64,000 bases of DNA from Bordetella genomosp. 9 (GTDB taxonomy: Bacteria; Pseudomonadota; Gammaproteobacteria; Burkholderiales; Burkholderiaceae_B), in NCBI RefSeq assembly GCF_002119725.1, contig NZ_CP021109.1, positions 1,364,001 to 1,428,000 of the forward strand. The letters run 5' to 3'. Under the pieces are notes generated by a model. That model had not been told where the DNA came from. It did no database searches and was given only the letters and a program-made list of their open reading frames with translations. The position numbers were made by a program, and so were the translations under genes. Below, piece by piece: positions 19,231 through 32,696 of the stretch; position 1 is the stretch's first letter, and each line of letters opens with the position of its first letter.

Positions 19231-19260
19231 ATTGTAGTGGTCCGCCCCCCCGCCGCGCAA
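19231..19260 (-). promoter_or_regulatory. Candidate acnB promoter
   Basis: On the minus strand TTGCGC (19255-19260) and TACAAT (19231-19236) are 18 bases apart, about 39 bases before the acnB ATG. The -35 is weak, and the 21-base operator sits directly upstream of it. Confidence 0.4.
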
Positions 19261-19263
19261 GAC

Positions 19264-19284
19264 GTCTTATATCTTATATAAGAC
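19264..19284. promoter_or_regulatory. 21-base palindromic operator upstream of acnB
   Basis: Inverted repeat of GTCTTATAT and ATATAAGAC separated by CTT. The identical 21 bases occur at 53626-53646, between mdh and the gntR gene. In both places it stands out as an AT-rich element in GC-rich surroundings. It is probably the binding site of the GntR regulator encoded at 53757-54539 (inference). Confidence 0.75.
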
Positions 19285-19479
19285 TACGCCGGCGCGCCGA
19301 GACAGGAGGCCGCCGATCGGATTATCGTTACGCCTGCTCACGACGAGGACCCGCATGACAGCTTCATTCCGCACGCGGAAGCGGCAGCGCCAACCGGCCC
19401 GCCACGATGCCCGCGCAACCCGCCATGCCGGCGCATTCCCGTTTCGGCCCGCGGCGCATTCGTGATCGCCTTCCCTCGC

Positions 19480-20100
19480 ATGCGTCCCCGCTGTCGCCGC
19501 CTCATCGCCGCCGTACTTAGTTTTCTGCCGCTGAGCTGGCTGGCAGGTTGCGCGACGTCGCCGCCGCGCAACCCGGACGACATCTGCGCGATCTTCCGGG
19601 AAAAGGACGACTGGTACGAAGCCGCCCTGGACGTCCAAAAGAAATGGGGCGTGCCGGTCCAGGTGCCGTTCGCCATCCTGTATCAGGAGTCGAGCTTCCG
19701 CCACGACGCCCGGCCGCCGCGCGTCTACCTGCTCGGCTTCATTCCCTGGGGCCGGGTCAGCTCCGCCTACGGCTATGCGCAGATCAAGGACGAGACCTGG
19801 GACGACTACGTTCGGCAGAACAACCGGTGGTTCGCCAGCCGCGACGATTTCGACGACGCCATGGATTTCATGGGCTGGTACATCGACAAGACCCAGAAGC
19901 TCAACGGCGTATCGAAGTGGGACGCCTACGGCCAATATCTGAACTATCACGAAGGCTGGACCGGCTACCGCGCCAAAAGCTACCGCGGCAAAGGCTGGCT
20001 CCTCGGCGTCGCGCGCAAGGTGCAGGCGCGCGCCGACCGTTTTCGCCAGCAATACGCGGCATGCAAGGACGACCTGGACGGCGGCTTCTGGCCGTTCTAG
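19480..20100 (+). CDS. Lytic transglycosylase (SLT-domain) lipoprotein
   Basis: Outer-membrane-type lipoprotein. The signal ends with the lipobox LAGC. The mature protein carries a lysozyme-like SLT domain with the likely catalytic glutamate in ILYQESSFRHDARP, followed by AYGYAQIKDETWDDY and LNYHEGW, which are typical of peptidoglycan transglycosylases. A GTG at 19462 adds six residues; neither start has a good Shine-Dalgarno. Its stop overlaps the stop of the opposing channel gene in a shared CTAG. Confidence 0.85.
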   Translation: MRPRCRRLIAAVLSFLPLSWLAGCATSPPRNPDDICAIFREKDDWYEAALDVQKKWGVPVQVPFAILYQESSFRHDARPPRVYLLGFIPWGRVSSAYGYAQIKDETWDDYVRQNNRWFASRDDFDDAMDFMGWYIDKTQKLNGVSKWDAYGQYLNYHEGWTGYRAKSYRGKGWLLGVARKVQARADRFRQQYAACKDDLDGGFWPF

Positions 20101-22580
20101 GAAGCCGGCCCCGCTTCGGGAGGCGTCCGGCCGTCGCCTGCCGGACGGGGAAGGATGGGTTTGTCCGCGCTCACCAGCATGGTCGGCGGCTTGCCGAGCG
20201 AAATATCGGCGGCCGACAGGCGCTCCAGCACCTCGAATAGCAGCGCGCTTCGCGTCGAATAGGACTGGCGCGGGGACCCGACATACCCGGTGGCATTGAA
20301 AACGAGGTTGCTGTTGTCGATGCCATCCAAAAATACGTTCGGCGCCGGCGTCTCCAGAATATCGGGGTGGTCCTTGAAGGCGGCCAGAATGATTTCCCGT
20401 GCCCGCGCCGCATCCGTACCCAGGGGCATGGGCAGCTTGATCTGCACCAGGCCAAGCGGGTTGGCGTGCGTCACATTGCGCACGGTCTTGGTGATGAACT
20501 CGGAGTTCGGCACGATGACCGTGGACCGGTCGCCCATCTGGATTTCGGTGGCGCGCACGTTGATGCGGCGGATATCGCCTTCCACGCCGCCCAGCGACAC
20601 CCAGTCGCCCACCTTGACCGGCCGTTCGGCCAGCAGGATCAGGCCGGAAACGAAGTTCTGCACCACCGCCTGCAGGCCGAAACCGATGCCGACCGACAGC
20701 GCGCTCGCCACCCAGGCCAGGCGTTCCAGGCCGATGCCCAGCGCCGACAGCGCCAGTGCAACGGCAACCACCACGCCGAGATAGCCGAACAGGGTCGTCG
20801 CCGACGATTGCATGCCGGGATCCAGCGTGGTCGTCGGCAGATAGCGCGCCTTCAGCCAGCGCTTCAGGATGCGCACTGCGAGCAGGCCAACGGCCAGCAC
20901 GATGAAACACTGCAGGATGGCCGCGGGCCGCAGTTGCACCTGGCCCACCGTCAGGCCGTTGAGCAATTGTTCCGCGCGCTGCACCAGCTCAACCGGCCCT
21001 TCGGCAAACTGGCCGAGCACCATTACGAAGGCGACCACGCCGATAAGCACGCGAGCCATGCCGGACAACAGCACGGCGGCCTGGTCCCGTATGCGCGGTT
21101 CCTGTCCGCGCTCCTGGGCGTCGTCGTCGCGGTGCGATGCGCCGAGCAGGGTCATGAAGAAATCGTCGATGAGCACGCTCAGCAGATACGCCGAGCTCAG
21201 CACGATCACCGTCCACACCACCTGCTTGGCCGCGAAATTGCCGAAGGCCACATAGCCGGTCAACATGGCGAGCACGGCGACGCCAAGCACGATCCAAAGC
21301 AGGCCCACCGTAATGACCAGCCAGAGCTGGCGGGGCGGCGCCTGCCCCGTCTCGGGATCGCGCAGGGCTGCGCGGCGCACGCGCTCTGCGCGGACGAGTC
21401 CGGCCGCGGCGATGACGACCAGCAGCACCGTAACCAGGCAGTTCAGTGCGATGGTGGTGCTGAGGCTGGCGTTCAGCACGACGGGCAGGCGTTCCAGCAG
21501 CCAGATGACGACGACCAGCGGACCCAGCGTGGTGGGGAACCAGCGCATTTTCTCCGCCACCGGATCGGGCACGGGCGGCAGACGCCACGATGGCCGCGAG
21601 GGCGACAGCAGGGCCAGTCCCAGGCCCGTGACGAAGCCGCCCAGGCACAGGATGCCGGCGAACCCTTCGACAAGCGACTGCGTGTCTTCCGCCAGTTGCC
21701 CCTGCCAGTCCAGGCCCACCGCCAGGAATTGGCCGATCAGCCCGGGCGCCAAGGTCGCCACCAGCACGATGAACAAGGCCTGGAAGGATCGCCGCAGCCG
21801 TCCGGCTGGCACGCGCGCCGCGGTGAAACGGCGGATCAATCGGCTGGCTGCCACCGCGGCGCCGATAACCACCGCCGACAACAACACCAGGATGGTCCAG
21901 ACCCACCCGGGCGTTCCCCGGATGGCCGCTGCCAGCTCGTCGCCCAGCGTCTGCAGCCGGCTCGTGTCGCGCGGCAGATCGTCGCCGAAGTCCGACCAGA
22001 ATGCCGTGCTCAGGATCGATGCGCGCCGTTCACCGAGCCGTGCCTGGAACTGGGAGCGCCGCATCGTGGACACCATTTCCGCCGTCTGCACGCCTTCCAC
22101 GGAAAGCAGCCGGGCCAGCTTGATCTGCGCGTCCAGGGTGGACCGGGTCTTCTCCAGGTCGGCGCGCTGCGCCGCCACGTCGTGCGCCTCCTTGCCCGTG
22201 TCCGCAGCAGGACCAAGCTCGGTCAGCCGCGCCTGCACGGATGTCAGGACCGGCGTCAATTTCTCGGCGATGGCGTCCGCCTTCGCCTGGATGTCCAGCG
22301 CGGCGGCGCGCCGGCGCAGCAGCTCGGCGTCGTCGGTCTGTTCCGAGAGGTTTTTGCGCAGCGCCTCCATATCCTTGCGCGCGGCGTCCAGCGCCTTGTC
22401 CACTTCCTGGTGGGTGGCGGGCGCTTGCGCCTGGGCGGTTGCCGTTCCCAGGGCCAGGCACAACGCGAGCATCAGCGCGAACGCGAGTCGGATAGGGGCG
22501 AATGAAAGGGGTGAGGAAAGCGCCAGGCGGCGCGGGGCGGCGCCGGCGGCCGCAAGCGCGCGAAAAGAAGAAGAATGCAT
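20097..22580 (-). CDS. Large MscS-family mechanosensitive channel (DUF3772 N-terminal domain)
   Basis: Inner-membrane channel of 827 residues. After a signal segment (ending near TAQAQA) comes a periplasmic coiled-coil domain of the DUF3772 type (DKALDAARKDMEALRKNL and TLDAQIKLARLLSVEGVQ), then about eleven membrane helices. The C-terminal MscS core has the pore/beta region SVGIGFGLQAVVQNFVSGLILL and ERPVKVGDWVSLGGVEGDIRRI. The layout matches MscK/YbdG-like large MscS proteins that release solutes on hypo-osmotic shock. The start at 22580 is chosen for the signal peptide; an upstream frame to 22643 is less likely. Confidence 0.88.
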   Translation of the reverse strand: MHSSSFRALAAAGAAPRRLALSSPLSFAPIRLAFALMLALCLALGTATAQAQAPATHQEVDKALDAARKDMEALRKNLSEQTDDAELLRRRAAALDIQAKADAIAEKLTPVLTSVQARLTELGPAADTGKEAHDVAAQRADLEKTRSTLDAQIKLARLLSVEGVQTAEMVSTMRRSQFQARLGERRASILSTAFWSDFGDDLPRDTSRLQTLGDELAAAIRGTPGWVWTILVLLSAVVIGAAVAASRLIRRFTAARVPAGRLRRSFQALFIVLVATLAPGLIGQFLAVGLDWQGQLAEDTQSLVEGFAGILCLGGFVTGLGLALLSPSRPSWRLPPVPDPVAEKMRWFPTTLGPLVVVIWLLERLPVVLNASLSTTIALNCLVTVLLVVIAAAGLVRAERVRRAALRDPETGQAPPRQLWLVITVGLLWIVLGVAVLAMLTGYVAFGNFAAKQVVWTVIVLSSAYLLSVLIDDFFMTLLGASHRDDDAQERGQEPRIRDQAAVLLSGMARVLIGVVAFVMVLGQFAEGPVELVQRAEQLLNGLTVGQVQLRPAAILQCFIVLAVGLLAVRILKRWLKARYLPTTTLDPGMQSSATTLFGYLGVVVAVALALSALGIGLERLAWVASALSVGIGFGLQAVVQNFVSGLILLAERPVKVGDWVSLGGVEGDIRRINVRATEIQMGDRSTVIVPNSEFITKTVRNVTHANPLGLVQIKLPMPLGTDAARAREIILAAFKDHPDILETPAPNVFLDGIDNSNLVFNATGYVGSPRQSYSTRSALLFEVLERLSAADISLGKPPTMLVSADKPILPRPAGDGRTPPEAGPAS

Positions 22581-22732
22581 CGGGCTCGAGCAAGGTCGAA
22601 GACGCGGCAGCATACCGCGCCGAAACGGTGGGCGCTGCAACAAAAGTTATGTGCAGCACGGCGGATTTGGACGGCGCGGGAAGGATGGGTACAACGGTTG
22701 CTGAACGTCGCCTTTCGACGGGAGACGCAGCA

Positions 22733-23443
22733 ATGACTTACGACCTTTGGTATTGGGACGGCATTCCGGGACGCGGCGAGTTCGTTCGCCTGGCGCTGGA
22801 AGCGGCCGGCATCGCCTATCGCGACCGTGCGCGCGAGCCGGGCGGGGACGAGGCCCTTGCGCGCGACATGAAGGCGCGCGACGTGCATCCGCCGTTCGCG
22901 CCACCCTACCTGGTCACCAGTGAAGGCATGACCATCGGGCAGACGGCAAACATTCTGCTGTTTCTGGGCGAACGGCACGGACTTGCCCCGCAGGACCCGG
23001 CGGGGCGCTTGTGGGTGCATCAGATCCAGTTGACCATCGCCGACCTGGTCGCCGAGGCCCACGATGTTCATCATCCCATCGCCAACAGCCTCTATTACGA
23101 GGACCAGAAGAAGGAAGCGGCGCGCCGCGCCCGCCACTTCAGGGAAGAGCGCATCCCGAAGTTCATGGGCTGGTTCGAGCGGATTCTCGTCCATGAAGGT
23201 CTGTGGCTGGCGGGCGGCGATCGCTGGACCTATGCCGATCTCTCACTTTTTCAGCTGATCGACGGCCTGCGTTTCGCCTTTCCGCGGCGCATGGCCACCT
23301 TGGCGGGCCAGTATCCCAAGGTGATGCGGTTGCACGAGCGGGTAGCGGCGCTGCCTGAACTGCAGGCTTATCTGAATAGCGATCGTCGCTTGCCGTACGG
23401 AGACGGGATTTTCCGTCACTATCCGGAATTGGACGCCGCATGA
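22733..23443 (+). CDS. Glutathione S-transferase family protein
   Basis: A 236-residue GST. The thioredoxin-like N domain starts YDLWYWDGIPGRGEFVRLALEAAG, where the motif GRGEFVR resembles the sigma/mu-type Tyr-GRGE pattern. The C-terminal helical domain has the folding motif YADLSLFQLIDGL. The unusual DVHHPIANSLYYEDQKKEA segment is seen in a bacterial subgroup of these enzymes. The substrate is unknown. It stands alone between the channel gene and a convergent LysR gene, with GGGAGA as ribosome-binding site. Confidence 0.86.
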   Translation: MTYDLWYWDGIPGRGEFVRLALEAAGIAYRDRAREPGGDEALARDMKARDVHPPFAPPYLVTSEGMTIGQTANILLFLGERHGLAPQDPAGRLWVHQIQLTIADLVAEAHDVHHPIANSLYYEDQKKEAARRARHFREERIPKFMGWFERILVHEGLWLAGGDRWTYADLSLFQLIDGLRFAFPRRMATLAGQYPKVMRLHERVAALPELQAYLNSDRRLPYGDGIFRHYPELDAA

Positions 23444-23471
23444 CGTATCCGGCCCTTTCTTCGTGAAGACC

Positions 23472-23499
23472 GGCCGGCGGCGTCAGGCGGCCGCCGGCC
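23472..23499. terminator. GC-rich stem-loop between the convergent GST and LysR genes
   Basis: GGCCGGCGGC (23472-23481) pairs with GCCGCCGGCC (23490-23499); the LysR stop codon is in the loop. There is no T-run, so termination is only likely, not shown. Confidence 0.4.
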
Positions 23500-24403
23500 G
23501 CTCATGCAAGGCTCGTTGCGATTGTTCCAGTTCATCGCGGATCCAATTGCGCAGCGCCGCGAGGGGCGCCCAGTCGCGTAGCGCCGGCGGATAGACCAGG
23601 TGATAGCCGCGGGCGCCTTCGTACTCGATGGAGATGGGGGAAAGCCGTACCAGCCTTCCGTCCCGTAAGGCATCCGCGGCCAGCAGCTCCCTGGCGACAG
23701 CGAGCCCCAGTCCCTGTTCCGCCGCGGAAAGCAGCAGCGCGGCGTCGTTGAACACGGCCACGGGCGTGACTTCGCGTGTTATGCCGGCGGCCCCGAACCA
23801 GGCTTGCCACAAGCCCGCTTCGCCCAGCAGCGGCTCCTCCAGAAAAGTCGCCGGCGGGGCGTCCGCAAGCCGTCCCGCCATGGCCGGACTGGCTACCACG
23901 ATCATCGACATCGATTCGTTGAACAGCCGTTCCGCCACCAGGCCCGGCCAGTCGCCAAGCCCTTGCCGCACGGCGGCGTGGAATCCCTCGCGCTGCAAGT
24001 CCACGACCTGTTGCGAGGTCTCGATTTCCAGGGCGAGTTCCGGATGCCGCTGCCGCCATCCCGTCATACGCGGCAGCAGCCAGCGTTGTGCAAATGAAGG
24101 CAGGACGCTGATGCGCAGGCGCTGCTCCAGCGCCCCGGCCGCGGCGGCGGCGGTTAGCACGCCTTCATCTAGTACCGCAAAGGCCCGCTGCACGCTGCTC
24201 AACAGGGCGGCCCCCGCGCGGTTCAATACGACCCGGCGCCCACGGCGGTCGAACAAGGGGTGTCCCAGCCGCGACTCAAGCAGCCGTATCTGCTGACTGA
24301 CGGCACTGTGCGTCAAATGCAGCGCATCCGCTGCCGCGCGCAGATTCTGTTTCTCCGCGACGGCGCGGAATACCGGCAACGTGTTCAAGGGAAGCCGTGG
24401 CAT
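23483..24403 (-). CDS. LysR-family transcriptional regulator (GcvA-like)
   Basis: Regulator of 306 residues. The N-terminal part LPLNTLPVFRAVAEKQNLRAAADALHLTHSAVSQQIRLLE and GHPLFDRRGRRVVLNRAG form the winged HTH; IYEYEGARGYHLVYPP-like residues near the C terminus are typical of the GcvA/AmpR group. The start at 24403 gives the canonical MPRLPLNTL opening; the frame is open to 24730 but would run into the intergenic region. It is divergent from a small gene at 24649, its most likely target together with itself. Confidence 0.88.
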   Translation of the reverse strand: MPRLPLNTLPVFRAVAEKQNLRAAADALHLTHSAVSQQIRLLESRLGHPLFDRRGRRVVLNRAGAALLSSVQRAFAVLDEGVLTAAAAAGALEQRLRISVLPSFAQRWLLPRMTGWRQRHPELALEIETSQQVVDLQREGFHAAVRQGLGDWPGLVAERLFNESMSMIVVASPAMAGRLADAPPATFLEEPLLGEAGLWQAWFGAAGITREVTPVAVFNDAALLLSAAEQGLGLAVARELLAADALRDGRLVRLSPISIEYEGARGYHLVYPPALRDWAPLAALRNWIRDELEQSQRALHERPAAA

Positions 24404-24648
24404 CTTGGTAAGAAAAACTGACCAAAATGGCAAGAATATAGCGTTTCCTTCTCGGATGTTGGTCGGATAACTTGCACAGCAAGCATCCAGACGCGCGGCC
24501 GTCGTTGAAGTGGCTCCTTGGCCCAATGCCCGGCGGTTGAGATGCGCGCCGAAAGTCGGACCGATACCGGGAACGTACGTCCGTGGTGACGTGACTTTCT
24601 CGGCCGTGGCCACTTTCCCGATCCAACTTTTCGAACAAGGAGACACCC

Positions 24649-24918
24649 ATGTCCGACACTTCATCCCTCCCCACGGTCGCGACCGGCGCAGAGGCCGGGC
24701 AGGCCACGGTCTGGCGTCACCTGGCGGCAAAACTGGGGGCGGCCTGGAAAGGCGTCTTGCGGGCGGAGAGCGGCGAGACGCGGCTGTCCCTCGACGGGGT
24801 GTCCATCGCTGAGATGCGCCAAATGGGGCTGCCGCCCGAAGTCATGGCAGACGCCGAGGCGCGCCAGGAATACGAACGGATCCGGGCGTTCGACATCTAC
24901 CTGTTCCCCAACTGGTAG
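24649..24918 (+). CDS. Small protein of unknown function, divergent from LysR
   Basis: I do not recognise this 89-residue protein. It is soluble and has a strong Shine-Dalgarno (AAGGAGA) seven bases before ATG. The first 20 residues are low complexity; then WRHLAAKLGAAWKGVLRAE forms an amphipathic helix, and the C-terminal half is charged (EARQEYERIRAFDIYLFPNW). No signal peptide, membrane segment or cysteine is present. Its 245-base intergenic region is shared with a LysR gene, the classic layout of a regulator and its target. Confidence 0.7.
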   Translation: MSDTSSLPTVATGAEAGQATVWRHLAAKLGAAWKGVLRAESGETRLSLDGVSIAEMRQMGLPPEVMADAEARQEYERIRAFDIYLFPNW

Positions 24919-24969
24919 GGATTTGTGCCGGTGGAGCCGCGACGAAAGGGGACGGGCGGCAGACGCCGG

Positions 24970-25548
24970 TCAAGCCGGACCGTGCCCATCCAGCTCCGTT
25001 TCCACTCCATCGGGCGGCTGGATGTCGAAGGCGCCCAGCGTCATGGCGATCAGCGTGTAGTAGCCGGCAATGCTGACCAGGTCGATGACGCCCGCTTCGC
25101 CCAATCGATGCACGATGCGATCGTACAAATCCTGGGGAATGCGCCGTGTCTCGTGCAGCACGTCCAGGAATTCATGGATGAGCGCCTCATCGTCATGCGA
25201 ATACGGCACCGGTTTGCCGTCGCGTAGCGCTTCGATCATCGCCGGCGCAACCCCGGCCTTGATCGCCAGCGGCTTGTGCGCCCACCATTCATATTCGGAG
25301 CGCCAGTGGCGCGCGAGGATCAGGATCGCCCATTCCGATAGGCGCGTGGGCAGGCTCGTCTCATAGCGGCAATACTGCCCCAGGGCCTGCGCGTGTTCCG
25401 CCATCGCGGGCCGATGCAGCCACACTGCCAATGGGCCGCGCACCTGTCCGCGCGGCCCGGACGCAATGACGTCATGAATGCGCTTCTGTTCGGGGCTCAT
25501 TTGCGCGGGTTCCAGCAGGGGAACACGAGGCAAACGGGACGTGGTCAT
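24970..25548 (-). CDS. Carboxymuconolactone decarboxylase family protein
   Basis: An all-helical AhpD-like protein of 192 residues. The core is LSEWAILILARHWRSEYEWWAHKPLAIKAGV, followed by ALRDGKPVPYSHDDEALIHEFLDVL. Where AhpD has the CxxC redox pair this protein has ExxxxH (EYEWWAH), so it belongs to the non-redox branch that includes decarboxylase-type members. The start at 25548 (MTTSRLPRVP) fits the family; upstream codons are rich in arginine and proline. Its role is unknown. Confidence 0.82.
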   Translation of the reverse strand: MTTSRLPRVPLLEPAQMSPEQKRIHDVIASGPRGQVRGPLAVWLHRPAMAEHAQALGQYCRYETSLPTRLSEWAILILARHWRSEYEWWAHKPLAIKAGVAPAMIEALRDGKPVPYSHDDEALIHEFLDVLHETRRIPQDLYDRIVHRLGEAGVIDLVSIAGYYTLIAMTLGAFDIQPPDGVETELDGHGPA

Positions 25549-25801
25549 CGCGGCTCTCCAGTGCCCGGCGGGTCCTGCCCGGCGCAGCGGCATGGCGGAG
25601 CGGCGGGGCAGGGCGGGCGGCAAATCCATCGGAGTGCCATTGTGGCCGCTGCGCGCCTACATCGATCTGAAACGCGGCACGTTCGCCGGCAGTGTGCTAT
25701 AGTCGCGCCCCTTCGCTGTTCGCGGTGCTCCACCGTGTCCCGCTTGCGGCGAAGACGAGTGCGTGAAGCGCCGGCAGAAAAAAAAGAAGCGACGCTTCGA
25801 T

Positions 25802-25830
25802 TTGACAGCCAAAAAAAACTTCTTCATAAT
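25802..25830 (+). promoter_or_regulatory. rRNA operon promoter
   Basis: A consensus TTGACA (25802-25807) and CATAAT (25825-25830) are separated by 17 bases. An A-tract just upstream (25778-25791) could serve as an UP element. It is about 410 bases before the 16S gene. A further TATAGT box at 25698-25703 may mark a second promoter, but its -35 is poor. The rest of 25549-26243 is untranslated leader with no gene that I can support. Confidence 0.75.
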
Positions 25831-25977
25831 CTCGTTTCTCTGCTGCTGACACAGCAACGACGCAAACGACGCGACGGAAACGAAGCGACGGCCCGGCAAG
25901 CGAAAGCGACCCGGCAAGCGGATGCGGCGAAGTGAGCCAAGGCGTGGTGACACGGCGCGGCGTGTGGTGGTAGAGCT

Positions 25978-25990
25978 TGTTCTTTAAAAA
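25978..25990 (+). promoter_or_regulatory. boxA antitermination element of the rrn leader
   Basis: TTGTTCTTTAAAA matches the boxA pattern used by the NusB/NusE antitermination complex in rRNA leaders. A second copy lies before the 23S gene. Confidence 0.65.
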
Positions 25991-26243
25991 CGAAACAACC
26001 GATAAGTGTGGGCGCTTGATAAGACTGAGGCGCACCTGCTTGGCGAGCAAGATGCCGGGACGCGAGTCCTGGGGTTGAGTGAGCCGGGCGGGGCCGAAGA
26101 AATCAAGTGCTCACAGAAGTAAGTTTGAATCAGGCAGAGCAATCTGTCTGGGTTCTCACTTCCTTTGAGAGCGCTAAGCGAAAGACGAATCCGGTGGCTG
26201 TTCCTGTAATGGGGGTGGCGCGGGATTCGTACGAACAGAGATT

Positions 26244-27774
<1,531 letters not shown>

Positions 27775-27904
27775 CAGAGCGCGCGTCTTGGTTTTGCAAG
27801 CGGCCACACTTATCGGTTGTTGGATAGACTGGATCGGTGATGCCTTGGGGGCGCGGGTGTTGGTGCGCGTCTTCGGGGGTCAGCAAGCGGATCCGATGCG
27901 AATT

Positions 27905-27981
27905 GGGTCTGTAGCTCAGTCGGTTAGAGCACCGTCTTGATAAGGCGGGGGTCGTTGGTTCGAATCCAACCAGACCCACCA
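27905..27981 (+). tRNA. ileT: tRNA-Ile (GAT)
   Basis: A 77-base tRNA in the 16S-23S spacer. The acceptor arm GGGTCTG pairs with CAGACCC, the D-loop is AGCTCAGTCGGTTAGAGC, the anticodon loop is CTTGATAAG with anticodon GAT, the T-arm contains GGTTCGAATCC, and the CCA end is encoded. Confidence 0.97.
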
Positions 27982-27990
27982 AGTTAGACT

Positions 27991-28066
27991 GGGGGTGTAG
28001 CTCAGCTGGGAGAGCGCCTGCTTTGCAAGCAGGATGTCATCGGTTCGATCCCGTTCACCTCCACCA
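27991..28066 (+). tRNA. alaT: tRNA-Ala (TGC)
   Basis: A 76-base tRNA nine bases after tRNA-Ile. The acceptor arm is GGGGGTG, the D-loop AGCTCAGCTGGGAGAGC, the anticodon loop CTTTGCAAG with anticodon TGC, the T-loop GGTTCGATCCC, and the CCA end is encoded. Confidence 0.97.
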
Positions 28067-28401
28067 TTTTCCTGGGTTTTTTGCTTGGCGAAGTGGGTTG
28101 GACAGTGGTTTGGAAAGGGGATCCGCGTTCGAGAGTCTAACGGTCAGTGCCGCGTGCGGTGTTGAGCGTTGGGTTTTTTGGCCCGACGGTTTATCGGTTT
28201 ATTCGTTCTTTAACAATCTGGAAGAAGCACAACGAGAAGTATTGGCGGTGCATTGTTGTTTGATGCGCCGTTGGATACGGGTTGTGATTGCATGATTAGT
28301 TCAAACTCAAGTGAATTGAGGGTGAACGGCACAAATGCGCAAAGCATCATGTCAGTAGCAAGACGGTTGCTAGGAAGGTTTTATAGCCATTAGCGTTATA
28401 G
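28067..28401 (+). other. tRNA-Ala to 23S spacer with a second boxA
   Basis: This 335-base spacer has no gene. It contains a boxA-like element, TCGTTCTTTAACAA, at 28203-28216, as is usual before the 23S gene, and presumably the 5' strand of the 23S processing stem. Nothing else is apparent. Confidence 0.7.
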
Positions 28402-31282
<2,881 letters not shown>

Positions 31283-31539
31283 TATAACCCTGATGGTTGC
31301 AACACCCATCCCAAGCAAACACCGGCTTGCATAGCCATGATGCTTGCCCACTGTGCCGGCAGCACCTGCCCCGAACAGGCAGCGCTGCCCTGCAGTCCAA
31401 CCCATCCAAACCCCAATACCCTCGCCGCGACGTCGCCTGCGACGCCGCGCGTGCTTTAACCAGATTGGCGTGGCGCGACCCCCGAAAGGCCCGGACCTTA
31501 CCCGGCCCCACAAGGACCCCGCACCGCGCAACCCTTTAC

Positions 31540-31655
31540 GCCTGACGACCATAGCAAGGTGGTCCCACTCCTTCCCATCCCGAACAGGACAGTGAAACGC
31601 CTTCGCGCCGATGATAGTGGACGGACGTCTGTGAAAGTAGGTCATCGTCAGGCTC
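31540..31655 (+). rRNA. rrf: 5S ribosomal RNA
   Basis: A 5S rRNA of about 116 bases starting GCCTGACGACC and ending GGTCATCGTCAGGC, whose ends pair. The conserved loop segments TGGTCCCACT and CCCATCCCGAACAGGACAG are present. It lies 257 bases after the 23S gene; that spacer has no gene. Confidence 0.95.
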
Positions 31656-31665
31656 TTATCCCGCA

Positions 31666-31696
31666 AAACCCCGCCGGCTTCCGGCGGGGTTTTGTC
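31666..31696 (+). terminator. Rho-independent terminator of the rrn operon
   Basis: A perfect stem made of CAAAACCCCGCCGG (31666-31679) and CCGGCGGGGTTTTG (31683-31696) with loop CTT, eleven bases after 5S. Its core resembles the acnB terminator. Confidence 0.92.
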
Positions 31697-31789
31697 TTTG
31701 TGCGCGCCCATCCTCCAACGCGCCCGTCGCGCCGCAGCCTGCACGCCTGCAACCCTGTCCGGCCCCAGGCCCGGACCGCGACGCTTGCT

Positions 31790-32197
31790 TCAGCTAACGT
31801 CGCCGTCCACATAGAACCAGCGGCCGTCCTCGCGCAGGAAGCGGCTGACTTCATGCAGGCGTTGCCCTTTGCCGCCGGAGCGGCCGCGCGCCACGAACTC
31901 CACTTCGGCGTGCCTGTCATCCAGCACCGTATGGCGTTTCACCCGCAAGCCGAGCCATTTCCAGTCTGGCGGGTTGGGCACGATGTGCGCTGGCCGGGTC
32001 GTGGGGTGCCATGTGTCGCGCAGGTAGTCCAGCAGATTCAGGACATACGCGCTGTACCGCGACCGCATCAGTCTTTCGGCGTCGGGCGCCTGCAGATGCT
32101 GGGGGCCATGATGCCAAGGGCCGCAACAACGCCCGTAGACAATACCGCTACCACAGGGGCAAGGAAGAGAAGGGCTGTGCACCGCGACGGTCTCCAA
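31790..32197 (-). CDS. UPF0225 (YchJ-like) protein with SEC-C motif
   Basis: A 135-residue cytoplasmic protein. The N-terminal zinc-binding SEC-C motif reads PCPCGSGIVYGRCCGPWHHG, and the second domain has RLMRSRYSAYVLNLLDYLRDTWHPTTRP and HEVSRFLREDGRWFYVDGDV, the YchJ/UPF0225 pattern of an NTF2-like fold. No function is established for the family. It is a single gene after the rrn operon, convergent with it. Confidence 0.9.
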   Translation of the reverse strand: METVAVHSPSLPCPCGSGIVYGRCCGPWHHGPQHLQAPDAERLMRSRYSAYVLNLLDYLRDTWHPTTRPAHIVPNPPDWKWLGLRVKRHTVLDDRHAEVEFVARGRSGGKGQRLHEVSRFLREDGRWFYVDGDVS

Positions 32198-32327
32198 TGA
32201 ATGAGAACCGGCAGTTTAGATCGCGCGTGTCAGCCGCTAGCCATTCGCGTGTCCGATCCCGCAGGCGCCGGCGGCCGCCGGCGCGTCGGATCTGCGTGCC
32301 ACGGTCCCCACGCCTTTACGGCATCGT

Positions 32328-32603
32328 TCAGGCGAGCAGCGGCGTGTACTCGGGATGCCGGCGAAAGTAGACGGCGGCGTATGAGCACAGGGGGACGACC
32401 TTCCAACCCTGCGCCCGCGCATATTCCAGGGCGGATCGGGTCAGTTCGGCCGCGATGCCGCGGCCGCCGACGGCGGACGGTACGCCGGTGTGCAAGATCG
32501 TCATTACGTTGTCGCGAATGGAGTAATCGAGCTCGCATTCATGCTGGTCCACGACTGCGGTGAAGCGGTGCGATTGGGCGTCGTGCGTCACGGAAATATC
32601 CAT
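32328..32603 (-). CDS. Small GNAT-type N-acetyltransferase (YjdJ/COG2388-like)
   Basis: A 91-residue short acetyltransferase. HTGVPSAVGGRGIAAELTRSALEYARAQGWKVVPLCSYAAVYF contains the acetyl-CoA pyrophosphate loop in the form GGRGIA and the PLCSY motif of the YjdJ subgroup. The acceptor is unknown. It is followed by the efflux pump on the same strand with a gap of about 90 bases. Confidence 0.85.
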   Translation of the reverse strand: MDISVTHDAQSHRFTAVVDQHECELDYSIRDNVMTILHTGVPSAVGGRGIAAELTRSALEYARAQGWKVVPLCSYAAVYFRRHPEYTPLLA

Positions 32604-32696
32604 CCTCGGCTCCAGAAGCGGGTGGCGGCAGCGCTATCGCGCTGCTTTGAAATGCGCAAAGGCAAAAGGCGCCCCGGCATTTCCTCACTTTACCCC

